Assembly: GCF_000794385.1 (NCBI RefSeq)
Contig: NZ_JTJB01000010.1
Span: 1-64,000, forward strand
From: Thermus sp. 2.9
GTDB taxonomy: Bacteria; Deinococcota; Deinococci; Deinococcales; Thermaceae
Direction of reading: 5' to 3'
Length of the DNA stretch: 64,000 bases
Positions within the stretch are counted from its first letter, which is position 1; every line of letters begins with the position of its first letter. The notes beneath the pieces are model-generated. The model had not been told where the DNA came from, searched no databases, and saw nothing but the letters and a program-made list of their open reading frames with translations. The position numbers were made by a program, and so were the translations under genes. This document shows, piece after piece, positions 59,554 to 64,000 of the stretch.

Positions 59554-60124
59554 CTAATACTCGCACCAGTGCGGCCACTTCTCTCCCGGCGCGCCGTGGC
59601 GGGTGAAGACCAGCATCAGGTCTCCCACGTCCCCCACGTGGTAGCCCACCAGGTCCACGGTCACGGGGCCGAAGTTGCGGTTGAACTGGCCCACCCCGTT
59701 TTCCTGGATGCGCTGCACGCGATCGCCAAACCAGTTGACTAGGTTCTGGCTGGTCTCCTGGGAGAGTCCGAGGCACACCCCTTCTATGAAGCCCACCAGA
59801 TAGCCGAAGCCATAGAGGGCCCGGGAGAAGGAAGGGCTTCCCTCAAAGCGCACGCTCAGCACGTTCAGATAGCGCTTGCCTTTGGGGGCGGCGAAGAAGA
59901 GCACGTACTGAAAGACCTCGTCGTCCTCGCTTTTGGCCCACACCAGGTACTTCCTCTCCGCCGAGCGCTCCGGGGGCGGTGGAGGAAGCTTTTCCTCCTG
60001 GACCCGCACGATCGGCTCCCTCTTTTTGAGACTAGCGATTAGGTCGGCGATCTTTTACGGACCTCGCCTGCGCGCTCCCTGCCAGAAGCAGAGCCACCAG
60101 GACCAGGCTCCACGTTGCTTTCAT
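59554..60124 (-). CDS. Exported protein of unknown function, frameshifted
   Basis: Signal peptide MKATWSLVLVALLLAGSAQA; one A too many in the run AAAA (plus-strand TTTT 60,052-60,055) shifts the frame. Without it the protein continues KIADLIASLKKREPIVRVQEE and is ~190 aa with ERKYLVWAKSEDDEVFQYVL and FEGSPSFSRALYGFGYLVGF. Periplasmic or secreted. No family recognised. Its start lies directly beside the broken phage gene at 60,134. Confidence 0.6.
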
Positions 60125-60133
60125 GGGGCCTTT

Positions 60134-60343
60134 TATAAGGAAATCGCCCGCCGCACGGGAGTGCCCAGCAGCACCTTGCACGGGATGGCCCACCGCCTCG
60201 GCGTGGCCCACCTCCGCTCTGCCAAGCGCCTTCCGCCTGTTCAGCCCACTCCCGACCTCGCCCGCCTCCTGGCCCAGCAGGCCCAGCTTCTCCTGGAAGC
60301 GGCCCGCCTTCTTGCCACCCCCCCACCCTCCGGGGTAAGATAG
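60134..60343 (+). pseudogene. 5'-truncated phage helix-turn-helix gene
   Basis: In frame from 60,134: YKEIARRTGVPSSTLHGMAH, a helix-turn-helix, then a helical region (DLARLLAQQAQLLLEAARLL) and TPPPSGVR-stop, which overlaps the P3 -10 box in the same way TPPPPGVE overlaps P1. No start codon lies at or after the junction; the upstream frame belongs to the antisense of the exported gene. The phage block therefore seems cut at ~60,125-60,134. Confidence 0.65.
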
Positions 60344-60383
60344 GGCTAAGGTGGGATAACTGCCCCCGGGGAAGCCCGGGGGC
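60312..60383 (+). promoter_or_regulatory. Late promoter plus stem-loop module, copy P3
   Basis: TTGCCA (60,312-60,317), an 18-base spacer starting CCCCCCCACCC, TAAGAT (60,336-60,341), CTAAGGTGGGATAAC, then the hairpin GCCCCCGGGGAAGCCCGGGGGC (60,362-60,383), AAAGCTTTTGGGAGGGCGT and ATG 60403. Confidence 0.8.
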
Positions 60384-60402
60384 AAAGCTTTTGGGAGGGC
60401 GT

Positions 60403-60591
60403 ATGGTGCGGTACAAGGCCGAGCTAAGCCACGGCGAGGTGGAGTTCACCGCCGAGACGTTGGAAGCCCTCGCCGCCGAGATTCGGGAGTTCCGGCGGGC
60501 CCTGTTGCGGGCCGAGGCCGAGGGCTCCGACCGCCTCGCCTGGGCGGAGCACGTCAAAGCGCCGGAGGAAGGGGCTCGTCCCTCCCGGTAA
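60403..60591 (+). CDS. Small phage protein, unknown
   Basis: A 62-aa protein (VRYKAELSHGEVEFTAETLE) at the head of the tail operon, directly after the P3 hairpin, with GGGAGGG as ribosome-binding site. Confidence 0.65.
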   Translation: MVRYKAELSHGEVEFTAETLEALAAEIREFRRALLRAEAEGSDRLAWAEHVKAPEEGARPSR

Positions 60592-60598
60592 AGCCCGT

Positions 60599-61231
60599 AT
60601 GCGTGTTCTCTGGCCCCTCCCGCCCTCTCCAGACAAAAACCGCGTGGACGCGAGCTTTTTGGACCCGCGCTACCCCGAGTGGCGGAAGGCCCAGGGCCTC
60701 GCCCCTCACCAGCACCCCGGGGTGGACCTTAACCTCTCCGGCTCCTCCGGGGACGCCGACCTGGGCTACCCGGTGGTGGCCGTGGCTGAGGGGCGGGTGG
60801 TCCACAGCGCCTTCCACCGGGTTTGGGGCCACGTGGTCCTGCTGGAGCACGACCTCCCCGGCCTCGGGCGCTTCTGGACCCAGTACGCCCACCTCCTCTT
60901 CCGGGTGGCCCGGGAGGGGGACTACCTCTTCGCGGGCGAGCCCGTGGGGGCCATCGGCAAGGGGGACCCGGCCAGGCCGTACCTCGCCCACCTCCACTTT
61001 GAGGTGCGGCGGGCCCCCCTGGAGGCCGACTTCTGGCCCGGGAGCAACGTGGACCTCATCCGGGAGAAGTACCTGGACCCCGAGGCTTTCCTAAAGGCCC
61101 ACTACGCCCCCGCCCGCCGCTTCTACCGGGTGCGGGGGGTCTTCTGGGCCCGGGGCCGGCAGGAGGTGGAGGGCGTGGTCGTGAACCTGGAGGAACCCGA
61201 CCGGGTTCAGGTGGCGGTGAGGAAGCTGTGA
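60599..61231 (+). CDS. M23-type metallopeptidase-like phage protein
   Basis: A 210-aa protein with the LytM/M23 fold: zinc ligands in HQHPGVDLN (H..D) and YLAHLHFEV (HxH), and GYPVVAVAEGRVVHSAF typical of the barrel. C-terminal ~50 residues are extra. In a tail operon it probably opens peptidoglycan during DNA entry, or acts in lysis. Coupled to the tape-measure gene by GTGA overlap. Confidence 0.82.
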   Translation: MRVLWPLPPSPDKNRVDASFLDPRYPEWRKAQGLAPHQHPGVDLNLSGSSGDADLGYPVVAVAEGRVVHSAFHRVWGHVVLLEHDLPGLGRFWTQYAHLLFRVAREGDYLFAGEPVGAIGKGDPARPYLAHLHFEVRRAPLEADFWPGSNVDLIREKYLDPEAFLKAHYAPARRFYRVRGVFWARGRQEVEGVVVNLEEPDRVQVAVRKL

Positions 61232-64000
61232 ACGCCCTCTTCCGCCTCCAGGTGATGCTGGACCTCGTGGACCGCATGACCGGTCCCCTGGGCCGGGTGG
61301 GGGAGGGCCTGCGTAAGGTGGAGGAGCTTTCCCACCGGGCGGACCTCGCCCTGCAACGCTTGGGGGCGGGCCTTTCCGTGGCCGGGGCCGGGGCGGCCCT
61401 CGCCGCGCCCCTGGTCCTCGCCACCCGGGCGGCGATGGACTTTGAGGACGCCTTCGCCGACGTGCGCAAGGTGGTGGGACGCCCCCGCCCCCGCCCTCAT
61501 GGCCCTCCAGCGGGAGCTTTTGGGCCTCACCCGGGTCATCCCCATGACCGCCCGGGAGCTCACAGAGATCGCCGCCGCCGCGGGCCAGGCGGGCATCCCC
61601 TTCGGGGAGCTCGTGCGCTTCACCCAGGACGCGGCCCGGGTGGGGGTGGCCTTCGGCATCACCGCCCAAGAGGCGGGGGACGCCCTCGCCAAGTTACGGA
61701 ACGTCCTGGAGCTCACCCAGCCCCAGGTGATGCGGGTGGCGGACGCCATCAACTACCTCTCCAACAACATGGCCGCCACCGCCCCCGAGATTTTGGACGT
61801 CCTCCGCCGGGTGGGCGGCACAGGGAAGCTCCTGGGGCTCACGGGTCAGCAGATGGCGGCCTTCGGGGCGAGCCTCCTCGCCCTGGGCACCGCCCCCGAG
61901 GTGGCGGCCACGGGCCTCAACGCCCTCTTCCAGCGCTTGGCCACCGCCCCCGCCCAGCCCAAGGCCTTCCAGGAGGCCCTGGCCCGCCTGGGCCTCACCG
62001 CGCGGGGGCTCCAGGAGGCCCTGAGGCGGGACGCCGCCGGGGCCATCATGGACTTCCTACGCCGCCTCAGGGCGGTGCCCGACCAGCTCACCGTGCTTTC
62101 CGACCTCTTCGGTATGGAGTACGCCGACGACATCGCCAAGCTGGTGGGCTCCTTGGGCACCCTGGAGAAGGCCTTCAGCCTGGTGCGAAGTCCGGCCGCC
62201 TACACGGGGAGCGTCCTCGCCGAGTTCCAGAACCGCTCCGCCACCCTGAGGAACCAGCTCATCCTGCTCCGGAACGCCCTGGAGCGCATCTGGATCACCC
62301 TCGGCAACGCCCTCCTGCCCGTGGTGACCCCGGTGGTGGCCCGCCTCGCCGACCTCCTGAACCGCGTCTCCGACCTCCTGGACCGCTTCCCCCTCCTCCG
62401 GGGGGCCCTCGTGGCCGTCACGGCCACCCTCGGGGGGCTTCTGGTAGTGGGCGGCTTCCTGGTCACGGGGCTCGCCGCCCTGGGCTTCGCCGCCACTCAG
62501 GCCCGGCTGGGCCTCCTCGCCCTCCAAAGCGGCCTCGCCGGCGCCCTCAGGCAGGCGCGCCTCCTCTCCCTGGGCCTCGCCCTCCTGCGGGGGGAGATGG
62601 CCCGGCTGGGGGCGGTGGGGCTCCTCCGGGGGGCCTTCGGCCTCCTCGCCCAGGGGGCCTTCCGGGCCGGGCAGGCGGTGCTCTTCTTGGGGCGGGCCCT
62701 CCTCCTCAACCCGGTGGGGCTGGTCCTTGGCGCCCTCGCCGGGCTCGTCTACCTCTTCCGCCAGGCCTGGGGGGCGAGCGAGAGCTTCCGCAAGAGCGTT
62801 CTCGGCACCCTCCAGGCGGTGCGGAGCGCCTTCGCCCCGGTCCTCGCCGAGTTCCGGGGCCTGGGGGAGGCTCTGGCCGGGCTCTTCCGCCCCCTCGGGG
62901 GGGCCATCCAGGCCTCCCTGGCCTCCGCCCAGGCCGCCTGGGACCGCTTCGGCTACGCCCTGGGGTATGGCATCGGCTTCCTCTTCGGCCTCCTGGAAGC
63001 CCTCGTCGTCCGCCTCGCCCCCATCTTCGGGGAAGGCCTCATGGGCCTGGTGCGCATGGTCCGGGGCTTTGTGGACCTGGTGGTGGGCCTCTTCACCCTG
63101 GACCTGGACCGGGCCCGGCTGGGGGCCTTGCGCATCTGGGAGGGGCTTAGGGCCGTCCTCTCTGTGCCCATCCGGGTGGGGGGCGTGGTGGTGGACGTGG
63201 CCCTGGGGGCCCTGCGGCGCCTCTGGGAGGCGGCGAGCGCCCGCTTCCCCGCCCTGGCCCGGCTGGGGGAGGGGTTGGGGGCCGCTTGGCGGGGTCTGGT
63301 GACGGGGGCCGAGGCGGTCTTCCGGCTCCTCCAGACCGTGGTCCTCTCCGGCATCGGGGCCCTGCGGGCCCTCCTCCAGGGGGATTTCCGCCTGGCCCTG
63401 GCCTTTGCCGAGAGGGGGTGGCAGGCTCTCAAGGCCCTGCTCTCCTTGCCCCTGCGCCTCGGGGGCCTTCTCTGGGACGCGCTCCGGGGCGGGCTTTCCC
63501 AGGCCCTCTCCTTCGTGCGCTCCCTGGCGAGCCCCTTCATGGAGGCCGGGAGGGCCATCGTCCAGGGCCTCGCCCAGGGCATCAAGGCCCTGGCCCTGGC
63601 CCCGGTGAACGCCGTGAGGGAGATCGGCGGCCAGGCCCTGGCCACCCTGAAGCGCCTCCTCGGGATCCGGTCCCCCTCCCGGGTCTTCATGGGCCTCGGG
63701 GCCATGACGGCCCTGGGCCTCGCCGTGGGGCTCCAGAACATGGCCCCGGCGGTGCAGGAGGCGGCCCGGGCCCTGGTCCCCGCCCTGGAGGTGCCTGCTC
63801 CTCGGATGCCGGAGCTTCCGCGGGTTCCCGTGGTGGCAGTGCCCCAAGCCCCCACTCTGGAAGCGCCCGCCCTCACGGCGCCCGAGCCGCCTGCCCCTTC
63901 CCCCGCCCCCGAGAGGAGAGGGGAGAGGCCCGTGGTCCAGGTGCGGATTGAGCGGGTGGAGCTTCCCGGGGTGCGGGACGCGGAGGAGTTCGTGGAGGCC
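61228..64000 (+). CDS. Tail tape-measure protein, frameshifted and cut by the window end
   Basis: Starts RLQVMLDLVDRMTGPLGRVG and DFEDAFADVRKVV in one frame; from ~61,480 the other frame continues DAPAPALMALQRELLGLTRV, TARELTEIAAAAGQAGIP, DLFGMEYADDIAKL, then long hydrophobic and Ala/Leu/Arg-rich helices, with GIRSPSRVFMGLGAMTALGL near the end. Removing one G at 61,476-61,478 joins the frames. More than 920 aa in this window. It sets tail length and is the chaperone partner of the G/GT proteins encoded at 35.8-36.2 kb, which supports the idea that both blocks came from one phage. Confidence 0.85.

Noticed and set aside
60136-60145. GCGATTTCCT (minus strand) as a second copy of the phage right end
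   Set aside because: Only ten bases match the right margin and they are part of a coding helix-turn-helix (YKEIARR); chance is likely.

Overview
The window reads as the chromosome of a Thermus species (family Thermaceae). It is very GC-rich except for one roughly 650-base island. Proteins such as Ffh, S16, RuvC, GreA and PEP carboxylase are close to what I remember of Thermus homologues, and many genes overlap or start a few bases after a TATAAT-like box (leaderless transcription). This assignment rests on recognition, not on a database search.

Bases 1-20,350 hold host housekeeping genes: a thiolase/SDR/CoA-transferase cluster, a fused aminodeoxychorismate/anthranilate synthase with its class IV aminotransferase partner, greA, recO, ymdB, ppc, queA, mgtE, an ffh-rpsP-khpA-rimM run, and an accessory stretch with tandem paralogous membrane proteins and two-component remnants. 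Bases 20,345-34,883, all on the minus strand, are ruvC plus a complete division and cell wall (dcw) cluster: mraZ-rsmH-ftsL-ftsI-murF-(lipoprotein)-mraY-murD-ftsW-murG-murC-murB-ftsQ-ftsA-ftsZ.

Bases 35,120 to about 56,787 are a Mu-like transposable prophage. A divergent switch in the centre (LexA/CI-type repressor on minus, Ner-like regulator on plus) leads right into a MuA-type transposase, a MuB-type ATPase, about a dozen small overlapping early genes, then terminase, portal and MuF. The left arm carries head, sheath and tube genes on the opposite strand. Both outer margins carry inverted copies of one long motif, as expected for transposase binding sites. Three near-identical promoter plus stem-loop modules stand in front of the three late operons. 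The third sits at 60,312, outside the apparent prophage, in front of an M23 peptidase and the tail tape-measure gene, so the phage genome seems to have been broken and rearranged.

Between the two phage blocks lie an intact RNase P RNA gene (about 56,815-57,189), an IS982-like element with clear 7-bp target duplications, a gene whose start codon the IS entered, a DUF488 gene and a frameshifted secreted protein. A 50-base copy of the rnpB 3' end, in opposite orientation and with a terminator, remains upstream of mraZ exactly where the prophage begins.

At least eight genes, several of them essential (murB, murG, ftsI), are broken by single-base shifts, often in G/C runs. Sequencing error is the simplest explanation for many of them, so apparent pseudogenes here should be read with caution.
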